Positions 8,358-17,536 of a stretch of DNA of 64,000 nt are shown here, piece after piece. Made by a program: the position numbers and the translations under genes. Under the pieces are notes generated by a model. It searched no databases. It saw nothing but the letters and a program-made list of their open reading frames with translations, and was not told the origin of the DNA. Source of the stretch: Xylanivirga thermophila (GTDB taxonomy: Bacteria > Bacillota > Clostridia > Caldicoprobacterales > Xylanivirgaceae); the NCBI RefSeq assembly GCF_004138105.1, contig NZ_RXHQ01000009.1, positions 30,923 to 94,922 of the forward strand, given 5' to 3'. Numbering within the stretch: the stretch's first letter is position 1; the number at the start of each line of letters is the position of its first letter.

Positions 8358-8684
8358 TTGCCCGCCTTGCTCCTCTAAAACGGCTTTAATCAGTTTTGCA
8401 ATTAAACGTAAACTATCTTCAGAGCAGTCTTTTAAAAGGTTTGCTATTTCGTCATTTATATATTCTCTTGATTTATATAAAGAATCATAAAGAACAAAAT
8501 CAGGGGTTATACCGAGGGCATTACAGATACCTACGAGGGTTTTAAGGCTTGCTTTTGCAGACCCGCTTTCAATGTGACTCACATAAACGCTTGAAATTTC
8601 AACTGCTTCAGCCAACTGCTCCTGGGTTAGGTTTTTTTTCAGACGTTCTTCCTTTATCCTTTTGCCTAATTGCTTATAGTTCAT
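8343..8684 (-). CDS. XRE-family helix-turn-helix regulator, 113 aa
   Basis: ATG at 8684 on the minus strand with AGGGGTG upstream. Residues 4-60 are a typical Cro/CI HTH (GKRIKEERLKKNLTQEQLAE, VSHIESGSAKASL). The C-terminal 50 residues are helical and acidic. It stands alone and diverges from the SLH-protein cluster, which it might regulate; this is inference. The layout is like the small repressors of conjugative and phage elements in Clostridia. Confidence 0.8.
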   Translation of the reverse strand: MNYKQLGKRIKEERLKKNLTQEQLAEAVEISSVYVSHIESGSAKASLKTLVGICNALGITPDFVLYDSLYKSREYINDEIANLLKDCSEDSLRLIAKLIKAVLEEQGGQKNKP

Positions 8685-9195
8685 TTATAATCACCCCTTC
8701 ATACAATTTAACAATCCTTATGGGCGATACTGAATAAACTATAAGGACATATTGTAATAATAGTTTAAATGTTATAAAATTGTATTGGAATGTTGAGCAT
8801 GCTTTGGAAATATGACGCAATTAATATAAATGGGGGGATGCTATCAACAAAAGATAAACGGTAAAAGAGAGGGGTTGATATACAGATTAATCATAGTATT
8901 TTAAGAATTAGGGATTGAAATATGGATAGCAAGCAGTGTTTAACGAAAATTAGAAACATGTTTACATAGTTTTAACCGATTTGCTTTATTACAAAGAGAG
9001 TGATAAAGTAATATGAATTCTTTGTGCGTTATTAAAATATAAATTTATGGCTTATCCATACCTGTGGGATATTTAAAGGTGTGGGTTTATTTATGTAATA
9101 AGAAAAAAGCGAATAGTAATTTAGCACTTGCCAAGTAGGGCATACCTTTTAACTAATGACATTAAAATGAGAAAGATAAAGGAGGTATTTTAATT
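8685..9195. other. Divergent intergenic region, 510 bp
   Basis: This lies between the minus-strand XRE gene and the plus-strand SLH gene. It is very AT-rich. I see no ORF, no RNA fold I recognise and no convincing -35/-10 pair. An AAAGGAGG site at 9178-9186 belongs to the SLH gene. Confidence 0.4.
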
Positions 9196-10677
9196 ATGAA
9201 AAGGTTGATGTTATTTCTAATAGCAGCACTGCTTTTTATTAGTATTCCAGTGAATGCAGTTGCTGGACAAGCATCAACAAAACATCAATTCTCTGATGTA
9301 AAAGAGACAGACTGGTTTTATCCGACAGTAGCAAGGTTGGTAGAAAAAGGACATATTGCAGGGTACACCGATGGAACTTTTAAACCACAAAATAATATTA
9401 GAGTATCGGAGTTTACTAAGATATTGGTTTCAGCCCTTGATTATCAGATAAGTGTATCAAAAGGCGGGTATTGGGCAGAAGGTTATATAAATCAAGCAAA
9501 AGAAATTGGAATTATTCAAGATGGTGAGTTTGATGATTATGACAGGTATATAACCCGTGGTGAAATGGCAAGGATGGTTGTAAGGGCGGGGACAGGAATA
9601 AGTGCTAAGGATAAAGGAATTAGTTTCGATATTCCTGAAAACTACAAAGAATATGCATCTCTGATTACTGACTACTCAATTCTTAAACATGAATCACAGG
9701 AAATTGCCTTAAAAATATTTGCTTCTGGAATTATATCAGGATTCCCAGACGGAAGTTTCGGGTTTAATAAAAACGCAACGAGAGCCGAAGCATGTGCTAT
9801 CCTTATTAGGTTTCTTGAAAAAGGCCAAAGAAAAGTACCTGAATTGCCTGAGAAGTTTGATTTAAAAAACGCTATTATAAATCATGTTGAACTAGATGAA
9901 ACTAAAATAGACGAGGATTATGGAAAACATATTATTAATAATAGCGGTTCGAATGTTACTGTAAAACTTAAGGGATACACTTCTTATGTATATCCTTATA
10001 TGGGTAGAGAATACGCTCGTGGTCCAGAAGACACCGTTTATTATGCCATTTATTATGATGGTAATGATGAAGCAAAATATGGTGAAATTATTAGACAGGC
10101 AGATGGTTTTGTTTTAGAGAGGGTATATCCAGACGGAACCTATGATGAATTTACCCCACCACCACTTACGGAAAAACAAAAACAGGATTTCATTAACAAA
10201 TATGACCCAGCACAAGTCAAAAAGAGGATACTAGAAGAAGAAAAAGAAATGGCAAGGAAAGTAGATAAGACATACAGCGATTTAATAGAAAAAGACCTTG
10301 TAAAACTTACCAAAGGGGACAATTATATTATTTATACGTATACTAAGCCTGATAAAGAAGCATTTAAACTAATTTCAGGAGCAGATATTAATTATGGAAA
10401 CACTGTTGAAAGAGATTATGATTTTAATGTGGAAAGTATAAAAAGTAATATTGATAAAATATTAAAAAATAACGAAATTAAAATCCATCTAAGAATATAT
10501 CTTATTCCTTATCAGTGTAAAGATTTTCCCGAAGGTATAATACAATATAGAAATTTCAATAAAGATAAGAGTGAATATGAATTACGTATTTTACTTCTTA
10601 ACAATGAAACTTCTATGGAAGAACAGTTTAATATTCAGTTTAAAAAATATTTACAAGAAGTTAAAAGGTATAAATAA
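9196..10677 (+). CDS. S-layer homology (SLH) domain surface protein, 493 aa
   Basis: A secreted cell-wall protein. The signal peptide covers about residues 1-24 (MKRLMLFLIAALLFISIPV). Three SLH repeats follow at about 30-75, 92-132 and 170-210 (FSDVKETDWFYPTVARL, then ITRGEMARMVV, then GIISGFPDGSFGF with RAEA). SLH domains bind pyruvylated secondary wall polymers. The remaining 280 residues, with Tyr-rich and Lys/Glu-rich parts, are unrecognised. It has AAAGGAGG upstream and heads a cluster of lipoproteins. Its first 220 residues are a close paralogue of the SLH protein at 13,808-15,748, while the C-termini differ. Confidence 0.85.
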   Translation: MKRLMLFLIAALLFISIPVNAVAGQASTKHQFSDVKETDWFYPTVARLVEKGHIAGYTDGTFKPQNNIRVSEFTKILVSALDYQISVSKGGYWAEGYINQAKEIGIIQDGEFDDYDRYITRGEMARMVVRAGTGISAKDKGISFDIPENYKEYASLITDYSILKHESQEIALKIFASGIISGFPDGSFGFNKNATRAEACAILIRFLEKGQRKVPELPEKFDLKNAIINHVELDETKIDEDYGKHIINNSGSNVTVKLKGYTSYVYPYMGREYARGPEDTVYYAIYYDGNDEAKYGEIIRQADGFVLERVYPDGTYDEFTPPPLTEKQKQDFINKYDPAQVKKRILEEEKEMARKVDKTYSDLIEKDLVKLTKGDNYIIYTYTKPDKEAFKLISGADINYGNTVERDYDFNVESIKSNIDKILKNNEIKIHLRIYLIPYQCKDFPEGIIQYRNFNKDKSEYELRILLLNNETSMEEQFNIQFKKYLQEVKRYK

Positions 10678-10711
10678 AAGCCATATAAATAAGGCATATG
10701 GATTTTATAAA
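10678..10711 (+). terminator. Probable terminator of the SLH gene
   Basis: CCATAT and ATATGG form a short hairpin right after the SLH stop codon, followed by a T-rich run. The stem is short, so this is a tentative call. Confidence 0.4.
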
Positions 10712-10853
10712 AAGATAGATGCTTGCTTAAAGTCATATTAGAACTTCGAATTATTAAAATATAAGTTTCAAAGCACTTTATATTTTTAAAGTATTTACTA
10801 AATTCATATTCCTGTTTAGATAGAATTTATTTTTTATAGGGGGAAATAATGAA

Positions 10854-11561
10854 ATGCAAAAAAAACATAGAATTTCATATATTTTAATTTGTTTAATTAT
10901 AATTATTAGTTTAGTAGGATGTTCTGAGAAAATTGAGCCTTTTTCCCATTCACCTGAAAATGATATTAAAATAGATTACATGGAAGATATTATCCAGAAC
11001 CAGGATAAATATAAAGAAATGTATATGGATTATTCTTCTATGAGAATTGTTGGCACTATGTCAAAAGAATTGGAACAGTTTATTACTGACTTAGAAAAAG
11101 AATCTATCGAAACAGTAGGAAAGTTTGCTGATAATGGCGATAAGTTCATTGTTTTTCAAATATCGCTAGATGATTCTAAGGGAGTTATTGAAGAAGGGGC
11201 TAAAGCATTAATTGACAATTATTTAAAATATACTCGCCTTGACGATGAGAAAGCAACAGAATTTGGATTATCTTCCGAATTAGAAGCCCAAGACCCTATA
11301 GGAAAAGTAAAAAAATATATGGGAGATAAAAATATTAAGATAACAGAAATTGTTCTGCCTCAAGCCTTTGAAAAGGTTGATTATGACCTTTATCCAGTAA
11401 AATGTACCTATAGGTATGTTTTAAAAGGTACAGTAGGCAAAAAACCTTTCGAAAAAGAGGTAGTTCAAGATTTCTACATTGGAATTGATTGGAGCAAGGG
11501 GAAAGAAAAGGAAAATATGAGAGATACTATTGAGTATATTCGAGATATTTCTCAGAATTAA
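10854..11561 (+). CDS. Lipoprotein, 235 aa
   Basis: A type II signal peptide with lipobox ISLVGC puts the lipidated Cys at about residue 23, so the protein should be anchored to the outer face of the membrane. The mature part is an alpha/beta domain with many charged residues and no motif I recognise. The C-terminal third is duplicated as a truncated copy at 12,674-12,907. It lies between the SLH gene and a membrane protein gene on the same strand, with a GGGGGAAAT ribosome site. Confidence 0.75.
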   Translation: MQKKHRISYILICLIIIISLVGCSEKIEPFSHSPENDIKIDYMEDIIQNQDKYKEMYMDYSSMRIVGTMSKELEQFITDLEKESIETVGKFADNGDKFIVFQISLDDSKGVIEEGAKALIDNYLKYTRLDDEKATEFGLSSELEAQDPIGKVKKYMGDKNIKITEIVLPQAFEKVDYDLYPVKCTYRYVLKGTVGKKPFEKEVVQDFYIGIDWSKGKEKENMRDTIEYIRDISQN

Positions 11562-11578
11562 TTTTTAGGAGGTGCCTT

Positions 11579-12613
11579 ATGAGAAAATCAAAACTTGCAA
11601 ATATATGTCTCTATAGTTCTTTAGTGATTATATTGTTAAATATATTCACTGTTATTTTATTAGCAGCAAAGAAACCAACTAACTTAGTGTTAGTAATTTC
11701 AAAGATATATAAACCAATTATAGTATTATCTATTATCGTTTTAATAAGCAGTATAGTATCTATAGTGCGAATTGCAGTTTCAAAAAAACAATTAAAGGGT
11801 ACAGTAAAATCCATTATCTCGCTGATATTGTCTATAGTAATGTTTTTGGGTGGATTTGCTCAAGGACTATTTGCTGAGGCTGTGAATTCAACAAATGAAT
11901 TGGGGAATTCTGATAAATTCATATCAACGATTGATGAACAGGCCGAGGGAGGACAGGAAGAGCCAGGATTTGATGAATGGCAAAAACAGAAAGAATTATT
12001 TGAAGAGATGTTTAAAAAGAGGATGAGCACATCGACTACTCCTGAAGGTCCTAATGAAATTTTAAAAGGTAAATGGGGGAGTACTGCCGATGAAATAAAG
12101 AAGGCAGAAAAGAATAGGGTGGTTGAAAAATCTAATGATAATGGAACACATTGCCTTACCTATGCAGAGCAAATAGATGATGTGTGGCTCTGCGGAAAGT
12201 TTTATAATTTTAATGAAGCGGGTGAATTGGATTCGTTATTTATCGAATACAATAATAATATAAGTTACATCAACAATGTTCAAAGTAATGTTGAAAATAA
12301 TGTGGATGAATGGTCTGCTGAGGGGACCTATAAGCATTATACGGATTTAAAAGAAAAACTACAGAAGATATATGGTGAACCAATTTATGGCTTAACCGGA
12401 GAAATTAGATTTGAAAACGATGTGTCAGAGGAAGACAAGCATAATAAAAGTAAATGGGATGAACTAATAGTTACAGGTAAAATGGATTTAGGATGTAGAT
12501 TTGCTGCAAAGGATACAAGTATTAAGTTATGGGTTATGAGTTTAGGAGCATCTTCAGATATGTTTGCACAAGGACAAGTACATATCAATTGCTTTATAGA
12601 GAAAGTTAAGTAG
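11579..12613 (+). CDS. Membrane-anchored hypothetical protein, 344 aa
   Basis: ATG at 11,579 follows AGGAGG. Three hydrophobic segments lie at about 9-30, 42-62 and 75-100, followed by a long hydrophilic domain (about 245 residues) with acidic stretches. The soluble domain includes KGKWGSTADEIKKAEK and WDELIVTGKMDLGCRF, which look like a structured extracellular domain, but I do not know the family. It is 17 bp from the lipoprotein gene and probably co-transcribed with it. Confidence 0.7.
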   Translation: MRKSKLANICLYSSLVIILLNIFTVILLAAKKPTNLVLVISKIYKPIIVLSIIVLISSIVSIVRIAVSKKQLKGTVKSIISLILSIVMFLGGFAQGLFAEAVNSTNELGNSDKFISTIDEQAEGGQEEPGFDEWQKQKELFEEMFKKRMSTSTTPEGPNEILKGKWGSTADEIKKAEKNRVVEKSNDNGTHCLTYAEQIDDVWLCGKFYNFNEAGELDSLFIEYNNNISYINNVQSNVENNVDEWSAEGTYKHYTDLKEKLQKIYGEPIYGLTGEIRFENDVSEEDKHNKSKWDELIVTGKMDLGCRFAAKDTSIKLWVMSLGASSDMFAQGQVHINCFIEKVK

Positions 12614-12673
12614 ATAAAAAGTGTTTGATTGAGTATTATATCATGAAGAAATTAGTAAAATAGGGAGGATAAT

Positions 12674-12907
12674 AACATTAAAGTAACAGATATTGTTTTA
12701 CCTCAAACCTTTGAAAAAATTGATTATGACCTTTATCCAATGAAATCCACATATAGGTATATTTTAAAAGGTACAGTAGGTAAAAAACCTTTTGAAAAAG
12801 AGGTAGTTCAAGATTTCTGCATTGGGATTGATTGGTCGGAAGGTAAGGAAAAGGAAAATATGAGAGATGTTATTGAATACATCCAAGATGTGAAAGAGGA
12901 AATATAG
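12674..12907 (+). pseudogene. Truncated duplicate of the 10,854-11,561 lipoprotein gene
   Basis: An open frame of 77 codons without a start codon or signal sequence matches the C-terminal third of the upstream lipoprotein closely: VLPQTFEKIDYDLYP here against VLPQAFEKVDYDLYP there, and then KKPFEKEVVQDF in both. The DNA is also similar. The copy begins abruptly at 12,674 after a GGGAGG site. It records a partial tandem duplication in which the 5' two thirds were lost. Confidence 0.85.
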
Positions 12908-12940
12908 GCAATATGAAATTAAACTAAGGAGTGGAGAAAA

Positions 12941-13708
12941 ATGAAAAAGGTAATATCTTTGTTACTTGTTCTATTATTAGTATTAACAATGGTCACTGGA
13001 TGTGGTCAAAGTGAAAAGAAACTAGAAACTTCGGGGGAAAAGACAATAGAAACTACTCCTGATGTAAAAACAAATAAAACTGATTCTAAAACTGCAAAAG
13101 ACAATTCTGGAGATACTGAATTGTTTGGCGTTCCTATGAAAACTGAAGACTATTTTATTCAAGATTTATCAGACCCAAATAATCAATATACATTAAAGTG
13201 TATGACTGAAAAAATTTTTGGTATGGATGGATATATAATTAGTGGAGAAGAAGTAAAAGAGGGAGAATACAAGGAAGGTACTAGTTTTCTTGTCTATGCA
13301 AAAGACGGGAAGGCTTTAACTATTGAAGATATCACTTATTTAGATGAAACTTATCTTATCTCTTTGAAAGAGGTAGAAAAGGGGACACCTCAAAGCCATG
13401 AAAAATTATCTATTGTAACGAAAAAGCCTTTTAAAGACCAAACTATAAAATATGAAGATGGAACAATGGTGAGAAATATTAATCTTTTAGCCGAAGAGGT
13501 AGGTATAGAAAGAATTGAAGGAGAATTTCAAAGAGTAGAAGGGGATAAAATTGAGATTATATCAATGTATTCAACCCTTGCAAAAGTCTATGCTATGGAT
13601 GGAGTAACACCAGAATCATTGGAAGGGTTACAAAAAGATGATACAATTGAATATATGCGTGGTCTTAGGAATGACACAGTTTATGCTATTAGAAAAATAG
13701 AAGAATAA
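12941..13708 (+). CDS. Lipoprotein, 255 aa
   Basis: A signal peptide with lipobox VTGC places the lipidated Cys at residue 21, after a long Leu/Val hydrophobic run. A Thr/Lys/Asp-rich linker (about 25-65) leads to a beta-rich domain. I do not recognise the domain. AAGGAGTGG is upstream. It lies between the truncated duplicate and the second SLH gene, so it is probably part of the same surface cluster. Confidence 0.75.
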   Translation: MKKVISLLLVLLLVLTMVTGCGQSEKKLETSGEKTIETTPDVKTNKTDSKTAKDNSGDTELFGVPMKTEDYFIQDLSDPNNQYTLKCMTEKIFGMDGYIISGEEVKEGEYKEGTSFLVYAKDGKALTIEDITYLDETYLISLKEVEKGTPQSHEKLSIVTKKPFKDQTIKYEDGTMVRNINLLAEEVGIERIEGEFQRVEGDKIEIISMYSTLAKVYAMDGVTPESLEGLQKDDTIEYMRGLRNDTVYAIRKIEE

Positions 13709-13807
13709 TATGAAGCAAGAATTAAGTACATAGGGTTTAGGGCTTAGAAAAGATACTTGTATAAATATAGTAGATAAGATTTAATTTGGGTAAAGGAGGT
13801 ATTTTGT

Positions 13808-15748
13808 ATGAGAAAACTATGTTCCCTCATATTGATTGGAACGATGCTAATTACTGGTCTATTAAATCCAGTTATGGTACATGCAACTTCAGGACTTCAA
13901 TTTACGGATGTTAAAGAAAGTGATTGGTTTTACAAAGATGTAATGGAATTAACAAAAAGAGGGTTGATTTCAGGATATCCTGATAAGACATTCAAGCCAA
14001 ATGCTCAAATTCATGTGGACGAGTTTACTAAAATTCTAATTTCTTCCGTGGATGCAAATATTGAACCTTCTAAAGGTGGTTATTGGGCAAACAACTATAT
14101 CGAGAAGGCTAAAGAACTAAGTATTATTCAAAATGGAGAATTTCAAAATTATACCCGATATATTACCCGTGGTGAAATGGCAAGGATGATTGTAAGGGCT
14201 GGGGCGGGAACAAGTGCTAAGGGAAAAGGGATAAACCTTGATGTTCCCGAGAACTACAAAGAATATTCTTCCCTTATTACTGACTACTTGACTCTTAACT
14301 CTGAATCTCAAGATGTTGCCTTAAAAGTATTTACATCAGGAATTATTTCAGGATTCCCAGATGGAAGTTTTGGGTTCAATAAAAATGCTACAAGAGCCGA
14401 AGCCAGTGCTATTATGATGAGATTTCTGGATAAAGACCGAAGAAAAATTCCTGAGTTACCTAAAACAGTAGATTTTAGCAATACTTTAACTGTAAAAGAA
14501 TTTACTGAAATGGCTTTAAAGACTGTCGGTAAAGAACCTACTATGGAATATGCTCAAAAAATGGAGTATGTAAGACCTTCGGCAGAATATCCATCTTATG
14601 AAAAGCCTATTTTAAGAAGAGAAGCCACTTTAACAATGGCAAGAATTATGGATGATTTAACAGACACGCCTGCTTTATTTACTTCGGGCAAAAATGATTT
14701 ATTTGTAGAGGGTATTACCTTGAATCATAGACCTAATATTGGTAAATTGATTAATGGTTTCGGTAAGGAATATTTTACTTTATGTGATTGGAAAGATTAC
14801 TGCGGTCATATTAGAGATATTCGTATGATAACAGAGAAATATCAAAAAGAAATGGTTACTTTGTATTTGGCGGGTATCATTAATCTTGATGGTAATAAGG
14901 AATTAAGACCATATGATTTTTTAACTAAGGAAGAAGCAAAAGAGTGGATTGATGTTTGTGAGGAATACCGTTCATTAAGTTCCGATGAAGTTTTGGCAAA
15001 ATTGCTTAAAAATATTCGGGAATTAGAAAAAAAATCTATGCCAGAAGTAGAAAAACCATCAAATGCTAATTTGTGGCGTTCAACTTATCCTTATGTAAAT
15101 AAAAGGCTGTATGAATATCCATTAAAGTTGGACAAAGAATCTTCTTTCTCGGTATTAAATTCCTATAATGTTGAGATTCCTTCTAAGATATTAAAACGAT
15201 TTAAACCAATGTATGAAATATACTTTAATACGAGGTATACAGTTGATTACAGAAATTTAGATGCTGAAGCAAGATACTATAGCACATATATTAAAGAGAG
15301 TGGAACAGGCAATTACGAAAAAAGGGTGCTTTTTTATCATAATCCTGCACAATCTACTAATGGTTATGTAGATGAACACGGCAATAAAAGAAAACTTGAA
15401 GATATAATTTTAATAGATAAGGCAATTAAGAATGAAATTGAAAAATATAAAAAGTATAAAGTCGTTTCACAGGCAGAACTAATAACAGATGAATCATTAA
15501 TCTATACAAGTTTTGCAGATAGGTGCAGGGCGACATTAAGAATAATTTATTATCCACCAACAGACCCTAACTTTTTAAAAGAACAAGGACTAGAGGTTGG
15601 TAAGTGGTATGAAAAAGATATATTGATAGATATGGCAATTGTGACTGATGGAGCAGAAGAGTTTAAAGATAGATGGAAGTTTTCTCCTTTTAATTATTCT
15701 GGACATTATGATTTTGGTCAATATAGACCTATGGAGTATCTTAAATAG
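13808..15748 (+). CDS. S-layer homology (SLH) domain surface protein, 646 aa
   Basis: Paralogue of the SLH protein at 9,196. A signal peptide (about residues 1-26) is followed by three SLH repeats (FTDVKESDWFYKDVMEL near 33, ITRGEMARMIV near 120, GIISGFPDGSFGF with RAEA near 180). The identity with its paralogue over the first 220 residues is high even in linkers, so they arose by duplication. The C-terminal 420 residues are different: a second region resembling degenerate SLH repeats (about 235-400), then a Tyr-rich unknown domain. GGAGG lies just before the ATG. Confidence 0.85.
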   Translation: MRKLCSLILIGTMLITGLLNPVMVHATSGLQFTDVKESDWFYKDVMELTKRGLISGYPDKTFKPNAQIHVDEFTKILISSVDANIEPSKGGYWANNYIEKAKELSIIQNGEFQNYTRYITRGEMARMIVRAGAGTSAKGKGINLDVPENYKEYSSLITDYLTLNSESQDVALKVFTSGIISGFPDGSFGFNKNATRAEASAIMMRFLDKDRRKIPELPKTVDFSNTLTVKEFTEMALKTVGKEPTMEYAQKMEYVRPSAEYPSYEKPILRREATLTMARIMDDLTDTPALFTSGKNDLFVEGITLNHRPNIGKLINGFGKEYFTLCDWKDYCGHIRDIRMITEKYQKEMVTLYLAGIINLDGNKELRPYDFLTKEEAKEWIDVCEEYRSLSSDEVLAKLLKNIRELEKKSMPEVEKPSNANLWRSTYPYVNKRLYEYPLKLDKESSFSVLNSYNVEIPSKILKRFKPMYEIYFNTRYTVDYRNLDAEARYYSTYIKESGTGNYEKRVLFYHNPAQSTNGYVDEHGNKRKLEDIILIDKAIKNEIEKYKKYKVVSQAELITDESLIYTSFADRCRATLRIIYYPPTDPNFLKEQGLEVGKWYEKDILIDMAIVTDGAEEFKDRWKFSPFNYSGHYDFGQYRPMEYLK

Positions 15749-16094
15749 TTTGATACAAAAAAGAAGGGAAGAACAAAGGAAAAAGGGGTTAGGGAAAGTT
15801 TAGGTATAAGATATTATTGAATATTTTTCATATATGTTAATCTATACATAAGAGAGCAAAAGCCGAGATACATAAGCATTACGGCTTGTGGGGCGTTTTT
15901 TAAAATTTTATATAGGGATATTAGGACTTTTAAAATGCTTTGGGGATTAGTGGTCTTCCCAAAGCATTTTTCCTTATAATCTGCTTTTACTTTAAGGGAG
16001 TTTATTGCAGATTCGTTACATTTTATTAAAAAGGACCTGACAAGTATTCCCACGCGCGCTACAATTATAATAAAAAGATAGGGAGTTGATTTTA
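15749..16094. other. Intergenic region with two hairpins
   Basis: AAGCCG (about 15,859) pairs with CGGCTT (about 15,883), and further on AAAATGCTTTGGG pairs with TCCCAAAGCATTTT (15,932-15,971) and is followed by T residues, a good bidirectional terminator for the SLH gene. A purine-rich tract of the dispersed type starts just after the SLH stop. A frame on the minus strand here (15,814-16,053) has no ribosome site. Confidence 0.5.
15932..15973. terminator. Strong terminator hairpin
   Basis: Twelve or more base pairs with a 12-base loop and flanking A and T runs, so it can act in either direction. It lies downstream of the second SLH gene. Confidence 0.7.
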
Positions 16095-16295
16095 GTGAAA
16101 AAGAGAATGAATATAATTTTAAATATGGTCATACCTACAGTGGCTGGATATGCAACATTTTTTCTACTTTTCTATTTGTATCAAAAACTACTTTTTGAAT
16201 ATAGATGGCTAGCAGTAATACCTCTTGCAATAGTAACAGGATATATGATAGTAGAGAATAGAAGAGAGTGGAAAGTGCTAACAAAACAGGGATAG
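16095..16295 (+). CDS. Small membrane protein, 66 aa
   Basis: GTG at 16,095 has GGGAG nine bases upstream; a TTG at 16,086 is a less likely start. Two membrane segments (about 8-28 and 36-54) are separated by a short loop, and a basic tail follows. No family is recognised. A terminator hairpin follows at 16,284-16,315. Confidence 0.55.
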   Translation: MKKRMNIILNMVIPTVAGYATFFLLFYLYQKLLFEYRWLAVIPLAIVTGYMIVENRREWKVLTKQG

Positions 16296-16315
16296 GGGAA
16301 ACCTTATCTCTGTTT
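16284..16315 (+). terminator. Terminator of the small membrane protein gene
   Basis: AAACAGGGATA pairs with TATCTCTGTTT across a short loop, overlapping the stop codon region. Confidence 0.6.
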
Positions 16316-16353
16316 CGTTGAGGGGAGGATTAGTGAATTTATATAGAAGAACA

Positions 16354-16384
16354 AAATACACTCATATACAAAACATGAGTGTAT
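16354..16384. terminator. Terminator of the recombinase gene
   Basis: AATACACTCAT and ATGAGTGTATT form an 11 bp stem with an 8-base loop and T or A runs on both sides. It sits just past the minus-strand recombinase stop codon. Confidence 0.7.
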
Positions 16385-16399
16385 TAGTTTTTAAGATAT

Positions 16400-17296
16400 T
16401 TAATAATCTGCTATAGCATCAATGCTCTTTTCTAAATCTTCTTGCCTTACTTTGAGATAAATAGCGCTACTCTCAATAGATTCATGTCCAAGTAAATATT
16501 GAACGGTATTTATATCAGCATTTGCATTGGGGTTGTTTAGAAGTTGAATTGCAAAGTGATGTCTGAACATGTGGGGGTGAATTTTAATATTTGTGTCGTT
16601 TTCCCAACGCTTGAGTATCTTAAAAATACCTGAACGAGTGAAGGGCGCCTTTCTTTCGCTAAGTAGAAGATAATCAGAAGAGATGGATTTTTCATCTCTT
16701 ACTTTTAAATAATCAGCAATAGCCTTTCTCGCATCTACATGGAGAGGGACATTCCTTTCTTTTTGATTTTTTCCGATAACTCTCAGATTTCCTGACCTAT
16801 CACCCATATTTATATCGGTAAGGCGGATATTGATTAATTCTGAGACCCTTATACCTGTTTTGGATAATAGTTCAAAAATTGAAATCCACAATTCATTTTG
16901 ACTTTTATACACATATCTTTTGATTTTCTTAAAGTCTGAGTTAGAAAAACTTTTTGGAGCGGTAGGCTTATTTACCCTTATTTTTTTAATGTTTTCAGCA
17001 GGGTTGTTTTTAGTAATGCCATTGCTTTGCAGAAAGAAGAAATATTCCTTCAGTGCTGCAATTTTATTATTTATAGTAGATGCTTTTTGGCGTTTGACAT
17101 TAAGAAGATAATTTCTATAATCCTGTAAGTCCATCATAATTACATTTTCAGGAGTAAATTCTTCAGAATAGGATTCAACGTAGTATCGTATGAAATATCT
17201 AATATTGGTGGTGTAAGTTGTTACTGTACCAGGTGATTTATCGTTTTTATTTAAATAATCTATAAAAGCATCCAAGTAATATTCCTTTGTATCCAT
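16400..17296 (-). CDS. Tyrosine recombinase / integrase, 298 aa
   Basis: I chose the ATG at 17,296, which follows GGAAAGGAG; the open frame continues 39 codons further upstream without a start signal. An N-terminal SAM-like core-binding domain (about 1-95) is followed by the catalytic domain with the expected residues: Arg in KTGIRVSELI near 150, HMFRHHFA near 245, His in LLGHESI near 270, and the Tyr nucleophile in SSAIYLKV near 280. XerC/D-like recombinases resolve dimers or integrate elements. Repeated TTTTGTTGACAA boxes lie just upstream and could be its binding sites. It is the end gene of an opposite-strand block with a sigma-like protein and a primase. Confidence 0.85.
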   Translation of the reverse strand: MDTKEYYLDAFIDYLNKNDKSPGTVTTYTTNIRYFIRYYVESYSEEFTPENVIMMDLQDYRNYLLNVKRQKASTINNKIAALKEYFFFLQSNGITKNNPAENIKKIRVNKPTAPKSFSNSDFKKIKRYVYKSQNELWISIFELLSKTGIRVSELINIRLTDINMGDRSGNLRVIGKNQKERNVPLHVDARKAIADYLKVRDEKSISSDYLLLSERKAPFTRSGIFKILKRWENDTNIKIHPHMFRHHFAIQLLNNPNANADINTVQYLLGHESIESSAIYLKVRQEDLEKSIDAIADY

Positions 17297-17400
17297 GATT
17301 AAACTCCTTTCCATAACCTTTACCATGATTTTAAGAAGGTCTAATATAGATTTCAAGTTAATATGGCAGGTTGATTTAAGGGTTAAAAAGGAGACTAAAA

Positions 17401-17511
17401 GTTTTGTGGACAATTTTTAAGGGCTTATTACCCCTAATTGTTACAAAAGAGCATTAGATTTTTGCTATACTATCCACAAAACCCCAGTTTTGTTGACAAG
17501 TTTTGTTGAAA
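17401..17511. repeat. Cluster of TTTTGTNGACAA boxes upstream of the recombinase
   Basis: GTTTTGTGGACAA (17,401-17,413), its inverse ATCCACAAAAC (17,472-17,482), GTTTTGTTGACAA (17,487-17,499) and GTTTTGTTGAA (17,500-17,510) lie within 110 bp. Both orientations and tandem copies occur. Recombinase arm or core sites, or an operator, are possible; this is inference. Confidence 0.5.
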
Positions 17512-17536
17512 CTATATTTGTATTGTTGTTAGCAGG

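Noticed and set aside
15814..16053. A minus-strand ORF after the second SLH gene
   Set aside because: It runs through two hairpins, has no ribosome site and no recognisable content.
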